From Clostridium manihotivorum (GTDB lineage Bacteria; Bacillota; Clostridia; Clostridiales; Clostridiaceae), in contig NZ_CP025746.1 in assembly GCF_004015185.1 (NCBI RefSeq), positions 434,001 to 498,000 of the forward strand: 64,000 nt of DNA. The letters are read 5' to 3'. The position numbers and the translations under genes are program-made. Shown here piece after piece: positions 25,373 to 34,443 of the stretch (positions within the stretch are counted from its first letter, which is position 1; the number at the start of each line of letters is the position of its first letter). Below the pieces are notes generated by a model. The model had not been told where the DNA came from. It searched no databases and saw only the letters and a list, made by a program, of their open reading frames with translations.

Positions 25373-26317
25373 ATGAATATAGTAGAGGTAAATAATATAA
25401 CAAAGAGATTTAATGATAAGTTAGTTTTAGATAATGTTTCCTTTAACATCAAGAAAGGTGAAGTTTTTGGACTACTTGGACCAAACGGAGCAGGAAAGTC
25501 TACTTTGATAAATTTAATGGTTGGACTTTTGAAGCTTGATAAGGGGCAAGTTTTAATAGGCAGCAATGATATTACTAAGGAGCCTATTAAGACAAAAGAA
25601 AGAATAGGTCTAGTACCGCAGGAGATAGCATTGTTTGAAAGCTTAAATGCAAAGGAAAACTTAGAGTACTGGGGCGGTTTATATGGGCTAAGAGGGAAGC
25701 TGCTTAAAGAAAGAATTGACGAGGCAATTGAGATATCAGCTCTTAAGGATCACTTAAAAAATCCTGTAAAGAAATACTCCGGTGGAATGAAGAGAAGACT
25801 TAATATAGCTGCTGCTATGATGCACCATCCAGAAGTTTTAATAATGGATGAACCTACTGTAGGGGTGGACCCACAGTCAAGAAATCATATATTTGAAGTT
25901 GTAAAGAAGATGAATAAGGAATATAGCACTTCAATAATATACACATCTCACTATATGGAAGAGGTTGAGCTATTATGCGACAACATACTCATATTAGATC
26001 TAGGAAAAGAAGTGGCTTACGGAAATAAAGAAGAGCTTAAGAGAATGGTAACCAGCGATAAGGTTATTAAGATAAAAGCTCAAGGAAAGTTAGAAGAACT
26101 TGCTTATGAGATAAAGAAGCTTTCCAATATAAGAGGAACAGAAGTTATAAATGATGAGATAAAGGTAATCTGTAATGAAGGTATTACTATAAACTCCATA
26201 TTGGATGTTATTTCTAAATATAAAGTAGCAGTAAAGAATATTGGTATAGAGGAACCTACTCTAGAAGAAGTATTCTTGACACTTACAGGTAAAAATCTTA
26301 GGGATGAGGAGAAGTAA
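25373..26317 (+). CDS. ABC-2 type exporter ATPase (LnrL-like)
   Basis: A 314-residue ATPase of the drug/bacteriocin export class. Walker A is GPNGAGKST (near residues 38-46), the signature is YSGGMKRRL, Walker B is VLIMDEPTVGVDPQSR, and the H-loop is YTSHYMEEVE. The C-terminal 90 residues form the extra domain common in this class. ATG follows GGAGG. First of three genes with overlapping or near-touching ends, so it forms one complex with the two permeases that follow. Confidence 0.93.
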   Translation: MNIVEVNNITKRFNDKLVLDNVSFNIKKGEVFGLLGPNGAGKSTLINLMVGLLKLDKGQVLIGSNDITKEPIKTKERIGLVPQEIALFESLNAKENLEYWGGLYGLRGKLLKERIDEAIEISALKDHLKNPVKKYSGGMKRRLNIAAAMMHHPEVLIMDEPTVGVDPQSRNHIFEVVKKMNKEYSTSIIYTSHYMEEVELLCDNILILDLGKEVAYGNKEELKRMVTSDKVIKIKAQGKLEELAYEIKKLSNIRGTEVINDEIKVICNEGITINSILDVISKYKVAVKNIGIEEPTLEEVFLTLTGKNLRDEEK

Positions 26318-26318
26318 G

Positions 26319-27455
26319 ATGAATATTTTCACAGAGATAAGAAAAAACTTAATTTCTTTTATTAGGAAAAGTAAGCTAGTATTTATTTTATTCATAATTT
26401 GTCCAATGGTAGCTGCCTATATATATGGAGTTATGCAGCAGGATTCCTTTGAGGGAAAGAGCAAGTTTGATCCTATAAAGGTTGAGTTTAAATACGATAA
26501 AACTTCTTTTGAAGGAAAGGCTTTAGAGTCAATGTTAAGCTCTAAAGAAGTTAAAAGCTTTATAAATAGTGATGCAAAGGACGATTTCAAATGCAGTGTA
26601 GTGATTGATAAGTCTTTTAATAATATAGAGATAGAAAAATTATCTGGTTCTGATAGTGTTACGGATATGGTGCAAGGTTTTGTTAAAACCTTCAGTGACA
26701 GCATCAATCAATATAAGGTATTATACAAAGATATCGATAAAGTAAGCCTAAATGCAGAAGAAAACAAACAGTTAAAAGAAAAGTTAGTAGCAAAGCTTCA
26801 AGAGATTCAAGCGGTACCTTCGATAAAAGAAAAGATAATAGAAGGTTACAAGTCACTAGGAGCAAGAGAGTATTTTACTATATCAATGTTTAGTTTTTCA
26901 TCAATAATAATAATGCTTACCTTAGTAAAGATGTTTTACAAGGAAAAAAGAGTTGGTATATTGAAAAGAAGCTTTTCTACTCCTAACAGCAAAATTAATT
27001 ACTTGGCAGGATATTTAAGTTCATCCTTCCTAATAGTATTCTTTATAAACCTAGCTTATGTTTTGGTAAATAGAATCTTAGGTATAGCTTTTACCACTTC
27101 TATAGCATGGATATTGGTTACAGTTATACTTCAAAGCTTACTTCAAGCTTCGGTAATAGGTCTCATAATAGCCTTTGTAAAAAGTGAGAAGGTTAGTAAT
27201 GCAATAATTGGAGTGCTTAATGCATTACCTCTAATGATAGGTGGGGTATTCTATAGCATTGATATGACAGGCTCAAGTGCCTTAAAGATGATTTCTAATT
27301 TCGCACCTAATTCCTTGATACTTAATTCCTATAAGAATTTAGCAATACTACAAGGAAGTAATGGTTTCTTAAATCAGCTCATGATAATGCTTTTAGTAGC
27401 AGTTATATTCTTAGTCATAAGTATTGCTAAAGTAAATATAGTGTGGGAGGAATAG
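26319..27455 (+). CDS. ABC-2 type exporter permease 1 (LnrM-like)
   Basis: A 378-residue protein. ATG 26319, one base after the ATPase stop and behind AGGAGAAG, is preferred to the overlapping upstream start. One N-terminal helix (LVFILFIICPMVAAYIYGVM) is followed by an extracellular domain of about 150 residues, then five helices from about residue 190, the ABC2_membrane_3 layout. It pairs with the next permease. Size and order equal LnrM. Confidence 0.88.
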   Translation: MNIFTEIRKNLISFIRKSKLVFILFIICPMVAAYIYGVMQQDSFEGKSKFDPIKVEFKYDKTSFEGKALESMLSSKEVKSFINSDAKDDFKCSVVIDKSFNNIEIEKLSGSDSVTDMVQGFVKTFSDSINQYKVLYKDIDKVSLNAEENKQLKEKLVAKLQEIQAVPSIKEKIIEGYKSLGAREYFTISMFSFSSIIIMLTLVKMFYKEKRVGILKRSFSTPNSKINYLAGYLSSSFLIVFFINLAYVLVNRILGIAFTTSIAWILVTVILQSLLQASVIGLIIAFVKSEKVSNAIIGVLNALPLMIGGVFYSIDMTGSSALKMISNFAPNSLILNSYKNLAILQGSNGFLNQLMIMLLVAVIFLVISIAKVNIVWEE

Positions 27456-27457
27456 AT

Positions 27458-28549
27458 ATGAGATTTTTTATATTGCTGAAGAGTAACCTTAAAAGAATGG
27501 TTAGAAGTAAAAGTACAATTTTAGCAACTTTTGTTATTCCATGTTTTATAGTTATAGGTTTTGGATTAATATTTAACAAGATAATCGGTAATACAGACAA
27601 TGATTTTATAGTAGTAAATAGCGATAGAGGAAGTAGTGGAAGTGAATTTATAAAAGAGATAAAAACCAACACTAAAATAGAAGTTTATGATAAAGCTAAA
27701 GCTGAAGAGAGACTAAAGAGAAAGAATATAGGTGTCTTTTATGAGATACCAGAGGACTTTTCAGAAAAGCTTTCTAAAGGTGTAAAACCTCAAATAGCTG
27801 CTTATAAGCTTGAAAGTAATAAGGATTTAGGAAACTTTCAGTTAAATGCTAATACGGTTATAAATCATATGGTTTTAAGAAGTGAATTTAAGAACAGTAA
27901 TAAAGAAGTAAGCTTAAAGGACTTAAGCTATGAAGATACTAAGATTTCAGTAGTTAGCAAAGATAAAAGTAACTTCAGCATCGGTGAGGCAATAATTCTT
28001 AACTTAATAATAAGCTTTGTATTGTATAGTTCTATTGGCATATCTATGGAGTTGTTTCGATTAGGGGAGCAAAATATAATAACTAGAAGTTTTACTACAG
28101 GAAATAAACCAACAGTTATTTTAGGTGCCATATTGACTGCATTATTTTTAATATCAGCAGTATCCTATAGTGTAATTTATATATTAAGTTCACTGATAAG
28201 TTCTCCTAGCATGCTTATGAAAGCTCCTATAGCAATACTCAATTTATCATGCCTAGCTTTAGTATCCTTAAGCTTAGGAATACTGGTATCCAGAATAGTA
28301 AAGAATGAAAGCTATATTAATGTGATACTACAAGCAATTTCAGCTATTACATGCTTTTTAGGTGGAAGTTTCATGCCATATGAACTATTACCTAAGTCAA
28401 TAACTGCTTTTTCTAAGTTCACCCCTCAGTACTGGGCAATACAATCTATAAACAATGGAAAGCCACAATATGCATTAATAGTAGTACTTTTTGCATTAGT
28501 ACTGTTTACAGCAGGTACCTTTAAAACAAAGAGCATAGCAAATGCATAG
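27458..28549 (+). CDS. ABC-2 type exporter permease 2 (LnrN-like)
   Basis: A 363-residue protein, with ATG 27458 two bases after the previous stop and behind GGGAGG. It has the same build as permease 1: an N-terminal helix (STILATFVIPCFIVIGFGL), an extracellular domain, then a helical bundle with FLGGSFMPYELLPKSI, a typical ABC-2 motif. It completes a heterodimeric exporter with the upstream ATPase. Confidence 0.88.
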   Translation: MRFFILLKSNLKRMVRSKSTILATFVIPCFIVIGFGLIFNKIIGNTDNDFIVVNSDRGSSGSEFIKEIKTNTKIEVYDKAKAEERLKRKNIGVFYEIPEDFSEKLSKGVKPQIAAYKLESNKDLGNFQLNANTVINHMVLRSEFKNSNKEVSLKDLSYEDTKISVVSKDKSNFSIGEAIILNLIISFVLYSSIGISMELFRLGEQNIITRSFTTGNKPTVILGAILTALFLISAVSYSVIYILSSLISSPSMLMKAPIAILNLSCLALVSLSLGILVSRIVKNESYINVILQAISAITCFLGGSFMPYELLPKSITAFSKFTPQYWAIQSINNGKPQYALIVVLFALVLFTAGTFKTKSIANA

Positions 28550-28681
28550 AATATGGTGCTAATTTCAAGGTGAATTCATACATGCATAAGCTCATAAATA
28601 GGGTAACAATGTAAATGTGAAAAAGACTCCCGATGAGATTGCTGCAAAGAAAGCTTTAAGATTACCTTGAAATATATTAAG

Positions 28682-28720
28682 TAAGAAATCGCTAGTGAAA
28701 CTGTCACTAGCGATTTCTTA
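28682..28720. terminator. bidirectional terminator between exporter and glutaredoxin genes
   Basis: A perfect 16-bp stem (TAAGAAATCGCTAGTG with CACTAGCGATTTCTTA) between convergent genes. It serves both. Confidence 0.85.
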
Positions 28721-28724
28721 TGTA

Positions 28725-28985
28725 TTATAGCAATGCTGTATCAAGCACTTGCTTTATCTTTTCTTTTGTAGCAACACCCTCATGCATCTTTTCACCATTG
28801 ATATAGTAAGTTGGTACATAGTAATAATCGTATTGCTCAGCCACCTCTGGTTCTAGGTTCTCGTCTATAGTCTTAATTTCTATATCTGAATATGCTGGAT
28901 TTTCTTCCTTAAGCTCGTTCATCCAGTTTATTGCCTGTTTGCAGTATGGACAAGATTTCATCATAAAGAATAATACTGGTTTCAT
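28725..28985 (-). CDS. glutaredoxin/thioredoxin-like protein
   Basis: An 86-residue single-domain protein. The redox motif CPYC is at residues 12-15 (MMKSCPYCKQAINWM), the cis-Pro is in YYVPTYYINGEK, and the C-terminal helix follows KEKIKQVL. The size and CPYC motif are those of glutaredoxins or clostridial mini-thioredoxins. It probably reduces disulfides in the cytosol. ATG has a GAGGTG site. Confidence 0.88.
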   Translation of the reverse strand: MKPVLFFMMKSCPYCKQAINWMNELKEENPAYSDIEIKTIDENLEPEVAEQYDYYYVPTYYINGEKMHEGVATKEKIKQVLDTALL

Positions 28986-29261
28986 ATAATATCACCTCTT
29001 TACTTTATTAAGTTACTAACTTTTCTATATTATACCTCTATGTTAGAGTTTTTATCAACACAATACTATGTTATTATTAAATATGTAGGACTTTATGAGT
29101 TTATACTAGTGAAGTGATGCTATTTATTGAATAGCTAATTTAAGGGTAAATACTTGATGCTTAGCATATTTTCTATGGTTTCTGTCTTCATCTCAAATCG
29201 AGTGTTAATTCTTATTGAAAAATTTGAAAATGTAAACTTTATTGACAAGCGCTACAGCTAT

Positions 29262-29336
29262 GGACAAGATGCTCCCTCGTTCTGGGGAATCATCAGGCAG
29301 GTGCAAATTAATAGTTGAAGTTAAAACCATATATAA
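29262..29336. repeat. family B repeat, 5'-truncated (B5)
   Basis: It has a central unit like that of B4 (CAAGATGCTCCCTCGTTCTG) and the right arm GCAAATTAATAGTTGAAGTT. The left arm is missing. Confidence 0.6.
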
Positions 29337-29385
29337 TAATAAGTATAACCAAAAATATAAATAAAAATTTGGGGAGATAAATTAT

Positions 29386-30417
29386 ATGAGAGAAGGATTT
29401 ATAGACTTAAGAAGTGATACTGTAACACAGCCAACAGAGGCAATGAGAGAAGCAATGTTTAAGGCTATGGTAGGTGATGATGTTTATGGAGATGATCCTA
29501 CTATGAATGAGCTTGAAGCATATGCAGCAGAGCTTGTGGGAAAGGAAGCAGCAATTTTCGTTCCAAGTGGAACTTTTGGCAATCAACTTTCACTTTTCAC
29601 TCACTGCACAAGAGGTGAAGAAGTTATACTAGGAGAAGACTGTCATATAGTTGCTCATGAGGTTGGAGCAGCAGCTGTTATTGCAGGAGTACAGTTAAGA
29701 GCGCTTCCAACAGAAAAAGGAAAAATGAACCTAGACAAAATAGCAGCTACTATAAGAACAGAGGATATTCACTTTCCTGAAACCTCCTTAATCTGTGTGG
29801 AAAATGCGTACTCCAATGGATCAGTAGTAGACTTAGATTATATGAAAGCTGTATACTCAATAGCTAGAGAAAGCAATCTTAAGGTTCATCTTGACGGAGC
29901 TAGACTTTTCAATGCAGCGGCATTTTTAAAAGTAGAAGCTAAGGAAATAACTGAATACTGTGATTCTGTAATGTTCTGTTTATCAAAAGGTCTTTGTGCC
30001 CCTGTAGGTTCTATACTGGCAGGTAGCAAGGAGTTTATAGATAAAGCAAGAAAAAAGAGAAAGCTTATGGGCGGAGGACTTAGACAAGCTGGGTTCTTAG
30101 CAGCTGCAGGTATGATTGCTCTTAAGGACATGACTAAAAGATTAAGTGAGGATCATGAAAATGCTTTATATCTAGCAGAAGAGTTAGAAAAGCTAGAAGG
30201 AATAAAGGTTGATAGAGACACTCTAGATATAAATATGGTTTTCTTTACTCTTGAGAATATAACAGAGTTATCAGATAAAATAGTTAAGCATTTTGCTGAT
30301 AACAGTATAAAAATAAATGGACAAGAAGGCGGAAAGCTAAGATTTGTTACTCACTACTGGGTTACAAAAGAAGATGTAGATTATGTAGTTTCAACTATGA
30401 AGAGCTTTTTAAAATAG
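29386..30417 (+). CDS. ltaE: low-specificity L-threonine aldolase
   Basis: A 343-residue PLP enzyme that cleaves L-threonine and allo-threonine to glycine and acetaldehyde. The opening IDLRSDTVTQPTEAMREAM and GDDVYGDDPTMNELE are signatures of the family. The PLP lysine is Lys201 in CLSKGLCAPVGS, and LDGARLFNAA holds the PLP-ring Asp. Length is typical. ATG follows GGGGAG. Monocistronic; a family A repeat starts right after the stop codon. Confidence 0.95.
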   Translation: MREGFIDLRSDTVTQPTEAMREAMFKAMVGDDVYGDDPTMNELEAYAAELVGKEAAIFVPSGTFGNQLSLFTHCTRGEEVILGEDCHIVAHEVGAAAVIAGVQLRALPTEKGKMNLDKIAATIRTEDIHFPETSLICVENAYSNGSVVDLDYMKAVYSIARESNLKVHLDGARLFNAAAFLKVEAKEITEYCDSVMFCLSKGLCAPVGSILAGSKEFIDKARKKRKLMGGGLRQAGFLAAAGMIALKDMTKRLSEDHENALYLAEELEKLEGIKVDRDTLDINMVFFTLENITELSDKIVKHFADNSIKINGQEGGKLRFVTHYWVTKEDVDYVVSTMKSFLK

Positions 30418-30550
30418 GTTCTGTTAAAGTACTGGTTGAAATTAAGTGGTCAGTCATCCGATGCTTTAATGAGCTTGCGCTAATTGCTCGCTCATATAGC
30501 ATCTCCTTCTTGACCACTTAATTTAAACAATATTATTAAACATAGCCTTA
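30418..30550. repeat. family A repeat, longest copy (A5)
   Basis: It begins on the base after the ltaE stop codon. The left arm is TTGAAATTAAGTGGTCAGTC, the right arm is TGACCACTTAATTTAAACAA then AAACATAGCCTTAA. The loop holds its own inner palindrome (ATGAGCTTGCGC..GCTCGCTCAT). Confidence 0.8.
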
Positions 30551-30620
30551 AATAAAAATAAAATTTTGTGGTAAATATATCTACACATAGGAATTAAGTA
30601 TGTGGAAAATATATAAATGA

Positions 30621-30657
30621 AAGTCTTAATGTTAAAAAACCTAACATTAAGACTTTT
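30621..30657 (+). terminator. terminator
   Basis: AAGTCTTAATGTTA pairs with TAACATTAAGACTT, followed by TTT. It lies between repeat A5 and the carboxypeptidase gene. Confidence 0.8.
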
Positions 30658-30739
30658 TGTTATATGAAGAATTTTTGCAATGATGTTAGTTAAAAATATT
30701 TAAAGCATCTAATAAATATTAGTAAGGAAGATGATGACT

Positions 30740-31633
30740 ATGAGAAATAGGCTACTGTCGGTAGTGCTTATAATTTGCTTATTAATGCCTTATAAAGTGC
30801 AAGCTAAGGAACAAGATGATTATGTTAAGACTATGAAACAGGATTTATTAATATTAATGATGGCGTATCCATCCTATATAACTGGGGTGGAGAAAAGCAA
30901 TGACAATGTTTATATTGTGATGAAGTCAGGAAAAAAGATAATTTATGATGATAAGAGACCAAAGAGCTTCGAACAAAAACTTGCGTCTCCTGACTTGCAA
31001 GATATGCTGGAACAGATTTACCCTTTGGAATCTATAGATAAAGTGGTGGCTGATAAGTTTGATCCTGGAAGAATGAGAGTTTATGAGTTATTACATGAGG
31101 TCTATGGATATGGTCAGGCACAGATAGAAAAAAATCTAAAGTCCGTTGCTGGAGGAATGAGATTTAACTGTCAGAACAATGCCGCTGACAATCTGACCAT
31201 AGTTATAAAGAATCTTAATCAATTGGCCAAGGTAAATGGAAAAGCAGCATCGGATATATATCCTTTTAATGGAACCTATAATTATAGGATTATAGCTGGT
31301 ACAGGAAGATTAAGTCCACATGCTTTTGGCTTAGCTATAGATCTTAATAGAGATCCTAGAGATTACTGGCAGTGGGCATCCTTGGAGCAAGGAGATAAGA
31401 GAATTAAGGGATATACAAAAGAAATTCCTAAAATATTTGAGGAGAATAACTTTGTCTGGGGAGGTAAGTGGAGACACTTTGATGTGCTTCACTATGAGTA
31501 TAGGCCAGAGATCATAATGAAATCCAGATATTTCGGGAAGCAGTCACAAAAAGGAGAACAGTGGTGGAGCCCAGTGCCCTTAAGTGATGACAATATTAAG
31601 AACTACATAGATATTATCGAAAAAGCGCTATAA
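30740..31633 (+). CDS. exported M15-family D,D-/L,D-carboxypeptidase (VanY-like)
   Basis: A 297-residue protein with a signal peptide (LLSVVLIICLLMPYKVQA). ATG 30740 lies 9 bases after AAGGAAG and is preferred to the two ATGs next to that site. The C-terminal third is a peptidase M15_4 domain: zinc ligands are His and Asp in SPHAFGLAIDLN and His in RHFDVLHYEYRPE, with WGGKW between. It should trim peptidoglycan stem peptides outside the membrane. Next gene is also a cell-surface amidase-like protein. Confidence 0.87.
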   Translation: MRNRLLSVVLIICLLMPYKVQAKEQDDYVKTMKQDLLILMMAYPSYITGVEKSNDNVYIVMKSGKKIIYDDKRPKSFEQKLASPDLQDMLEQIYPLESIDKVVADKFDPGRMRVYELLHEVYGYGQAQIEKNLKSVAGGMRFNCQNNAADNLTIVIKNLNQLAKVNGKAASDIYPFNGTYNYRIIAGTGRLSPHAFGLAIDLNRDPRDYWQWASLEQGDKRIKGYTKEIPKIFEENNFVWGGKWRHFDVLHYEYRPEIIMKSRYFGKQSQKGEQWWSPVPLSDDNIKNYIDIIEKAL

Positions 31634-31667
31634 ATCATTGAAAATTTATTTAAAAGGTGGTTTTGCG

Positions 31668-32837
31668 ATGAGAACTAAAGAAGCTCATAAAATACGATCT
31701 GCAATAAAAACAATTGTTGCATTTATTACAATAATCAGTGTTATTTTTTCCTTCAATGATAAAGTAGTAAAAGGCGAACCCTCTGCAAGTGAACCTATTA
31801 AAAAGGGCGAACCGTCCGTAATTGAACCTGCTAAAAAAATCACTAAAGAAGAGGCTACTACAATAGTTCAAGACATATTTAATAATAGAAACAAGGCTAT
31901 AATAGACTGCAATATGAACTTAGTTAAAGAGTTGTATGATATGAAAACTCAGTATGGTACCTGGGCTTATGAGTATGAGCAAAAGAAAGATCAGTATCTC
32001 CATAACTGGCAGGAAAAGCAGGGTGTCAAATTTATAGAAATAGTTCCTAAGGTAGTTGTAAAAAGAGTAAGGGGAGATGAAAAAAAACTGTCTATCAATT
32101 TTATTTGTTCTACTGAGTACAAGTACAGTTATGAGAATGAGCCAGAGGTAGTAAACAGCTCTAGAATTGGTACTTATCATATTATGAATCTAGTAAAGGT
32201 AGGAGAGAAGTGGATTATAAACAAGGAGTGGTATAAGGATCCTTTTGGAGATTCCTTGGACTTAGAAAAACTTAAGGTTGATTCAATAAAAACTCACATA
32301 CTTTCTCAGCAGGCCAGAGACTTTTCTACTCTTAATGAAAGAAGAAAAGGAGCAATAGACTATGCATTAACCTATTGTGGAGCTGCTAGTGAGGAAGTAC
32401 ATGGTTTTAAGTATAATAAAAAGTACAGAGACTATAATCCAGAAGGTGGAGACTGCGCTAATTTTGCATCTCAGATATTACATGAGGGAGGCAAGTTTAA
32501 AAAGAATTCTGCCTGGGGATATGATAGCAGTGGAGCTACAAGAGCTTGGCTCAATGCCGATGGTTTTAAAAATTATATGGTTGGCAGTGGAAGAGCTTCA
32601 GTTATAGCCTACGGAAGCTATGAAAGAGTATATAAGGCATCTTATAAACTACTACCAGGAGACTTTGTAGCTTATGAAAAAAAGGGAGACATAAATCACA
32701 TATCAGTAGTCACTGGAGCTGACTCTAAGGGATATGCCTTAGTAACCTGTCATAATAGCGATAGAAATAATGTTCCTTGGGATTTAGGGTGGAGTGATAA
32801 GAAGATAAAATATTGGCTAGTAAGGGTTCATTACTAG
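31668..32837 (+). CDS. exported protein with C-terminal amidase_6 domain
   Basis: A 389-residue protein; ATG 31668 follows AAAGGTGG. The N-terminal hydrophobic segment (TIVAFITIISVIFSF) is a signal peptide or anchor. Next comes a short repeat (EPIKKGEP, EPAKKITKEE) and an NTF2-like middle domain. The end is the PF12671 domain with Cys in GGDCANFASQILHEGG and His in KGDINHISVVTG, an NlpC/P60-related fold. Likely acts on the cell wall; exact bond unknown. It starts 34 bases after the carboxypeptidase gene, so the two may be co-transcribed. Confidence 0.85.
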   Translation: MRTKEAHKIRSAIKTIVAFITIISVIFSFNDKVVKGEPSASEPIKKGEPSVIEPAKKITKEEATTIVQDIFNNRNKAIIDCNMNLVKELYDMKTQYGTWAYEYEQKKDQYLHNWQEKQGVKFIEIVPKVVVKRVRGDEKKLSINFICSTEYKYSYENEPEVVNSSRIGTYHIMNLVKVGEKWIINKEWYKDPFGDSLDLEKLKVDSIKTHILSQQARDFSTLNERRKGAIDYALTYCGAASEEVHGFKYNKKYRDYNPEGGDCANFASQILHEGGKFKKNSAWGYDSSGATRAWLNADGFKNYMVGSGRASVIAYGSYERVYKASYKLLPGDFVAYEKKGDINHISVVTGADSKGYALVTCHNSDRNNVPWDLGWSDKKIKYWLVRVHY

Positions 32838-32860
32838 GACGCTTGTACAGTAGCTCTTTC

Positions 32861-32905
32861 ATAACCACTTAATTTAAACAGTATTTTTAAACATGTCCTT
32901 AGTTT
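32861..32905. repeat. family A repeat, right half (A6)
   Basis: ATAACCACTTAATTTAAACA then TTTTTAAACATGTCCTTAG. It lies 23 bases after the amidase stop. Confidence 0.55.
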
Positions 32906-32931
32906 AATAACTAAATCTAATAAGTTAGTAA

Positions 32932-33145
32932 AAAGTCACTGAAGAAAGGTCGCTTCAGCGACTTTTTACTGTCTATACTAATTATATTTTTTTAGCTGAA
33001 CCTAGCAATATAAAGGCTTTGGAGTATGTATTTAAGTTAAACAGTAAAAAAGAAATCTTATTCGCCTGCCAGATTTTCCTCATATACATTGAGAAAGGCA
33101 GATGCGCAAAAAGGTTACTTCAGCGACCTTTTTTACTGTATATAA
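32932..33145 (+). repeat. family D region with two terminator-like hairpins
   Basis: Two similar stems, with loops GTCGCTTCAGCGAC (about 32950-32963) and GGTTACTTCAGCGACC (33115-33130), each end in TTTTTACTGT. Between them are AACCTAGCAATATAAA and GAGAAAGGCAGATGCGCAAA. The order matches the decayed copy at 15195-15440. A duplication of a terminator unit may explain it. Confidence 0.5.
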
Positions 33146-33219
33146 ATCATGATAGCAATTTTGGAGGAAGTATCATATAAATGATATATGATTATTGATT
33201 AAATAGGATTGATCTTATA

Positions 33220-34236
33220 ATGAAGATAGATTTTGATTATAATAAAAAAACTATAAAGTATGTGGAAGGTTATATATTGAAGGGTGCAAACTACAGAGCT
33301 AACTACACTAGATTTAAAACCTTGTATAGCTTCCCAGCAGCAGGAACAGAGACTGTTGAAGTATATAATTTTGAGCCTAAAAAGGAAGTGAAAGCTTCAG
33401 CCTTGCTGCTTCATGGTCTTGGTAGTCGTAATATAAAGTTCCTACTTTGGATGGGGGCTCATCTAGCTTCCGCAGGTGTCTACTGTTCCATACCTGTACT
33501 TCCAGGGAATTATACAAGAGTAGAAAATGATTCAGTGAGTGGAAGAAGCTTTTTATACCCAGAGATAAGAGTTATGTATAAGTTCTGGCAGCATGCAGTG
33601 GTAGATGTTATGAGTACCATTGATTATCTTGAGCAAAAAAAAGTATGGACAAAAAACAATTGTATAATGGGTTATTGCTTAGGCGGAATGCTTTCTTCTA
33701 TAGTAGCATCTCTGGATAAAAGAATTGACCAAACCATATTTATGACCACTGGCGGCTATTTTCCAAAGATAATACATCAATCTCCAGCCGCTGGGTTTGT
33801 AAGGAGGATGTTTAAAGAAGATTATAAGGACATACATTACCTATATGATAAGGAAAGATTGTTTCAAACCTATGAAAAGCAACTACCTTTAGTAAGAAAA
33901 ATGTCTCTTCAACAGATAATCAATAGTGAGGACATACATCCGCTCTTCAAAATAGACCCCTTATCCTATGCAGGTAGTCTCAATAAAGAAAGAGTCACTT
34001 TTATAGATGCTCTTCTAGATGCTGTTATTCCTATAGGAAGCAGAATGTCGCTTTTTAAGGAGATGAAAGGATCTGTAAGATATATATTACCTATGACCCA
34101 TGGAAGTTGGTTGCCCTTTGAGATACTATTAGCTGAGTATATACTGTATAAGGTAAATATTGCTGACAAGATAAGTTTGAGACAGGTAAAAAAGAAGCTG
34201 AAGTTTGATAAAGATTTCTTTTTTAATGGAGATTAA
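33220..34236 (+). CDS. alpha/beta hydrolase with Cys nucleophile elbow
   Basis: A 338-residue cytosolic protein. The alpha/beta hydrolase oxyanion region is ALLLHGLGSRNIKF. The nucleophile elbow reads MGYCLGGMLSS, with Cys where lipases have Ser; this GYCLGG form is familiar from dienelactone-hydrolase-like enzymes. The acid may be Asp in FIDALLDAVIP and the His in LPMTHGSW. The substrate is unknown. No partner gene is close. Confidence 0.8.
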   Translation: MKIDFDYNKKTIKYVEGYILKGANYRANYTRFKTLYSFPAAGTETVEVYNFEPKKEVKASALLLHGLGSRNIKFLLWMGAHLASAGVYCSIPVLPGNYTRVENDSVSGRSFLYPEIRVMYKFWQHAVVDVMSTIDYLEQKKVWTKNNCIMGYCLGGMLSSIVASLDKRIDQTIFMTTGGYFPKIIHQSPAAGFVRRMFKEDYKDIHYLYDKERLFQTYEKQLPLVRKMSLQQIINSEDIHPLFKIDPLSYAGSLNKERVTFIDALLDAVIPIGSRMSLFKEMKGSVRYILPMTHGSWLPFEILLAEYILYKVNIADKISLRQVKKKLKFDKDFFFNGD

Positions 34237-34443
34237 AATTAAATATGAATTTTTTTGGGCAAATTTAGTATTTTTTTTCATAAAAAGGACACAAATATTT
34301 TTTTATACGTTATAATTAATTATAAAGTAATTAAATTCAGCATTTTTTACCAAGTTATCTTTATATATGCCCGAAAATTTCAACTAGATGGCATTTTGGG
34401 ACATATATAAAAGAAATCAATTCTTATTCGGGGGGATAATCAA

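Noticed and set aside
28619-28672. 17-codon frame (GTG start, ending ALRLP)
   Set aside because: It has no ribosome site and is too short to support; it is probably chance or a remnant.
34237-34443. possible riboswitch before the autolysin gene
   Set aside because: Cyclic di-AMP riboswitches often precede such genes, but none of the expected conserved segments is visible; only a weak imperfect hairpin (about 34368-34405) is present.
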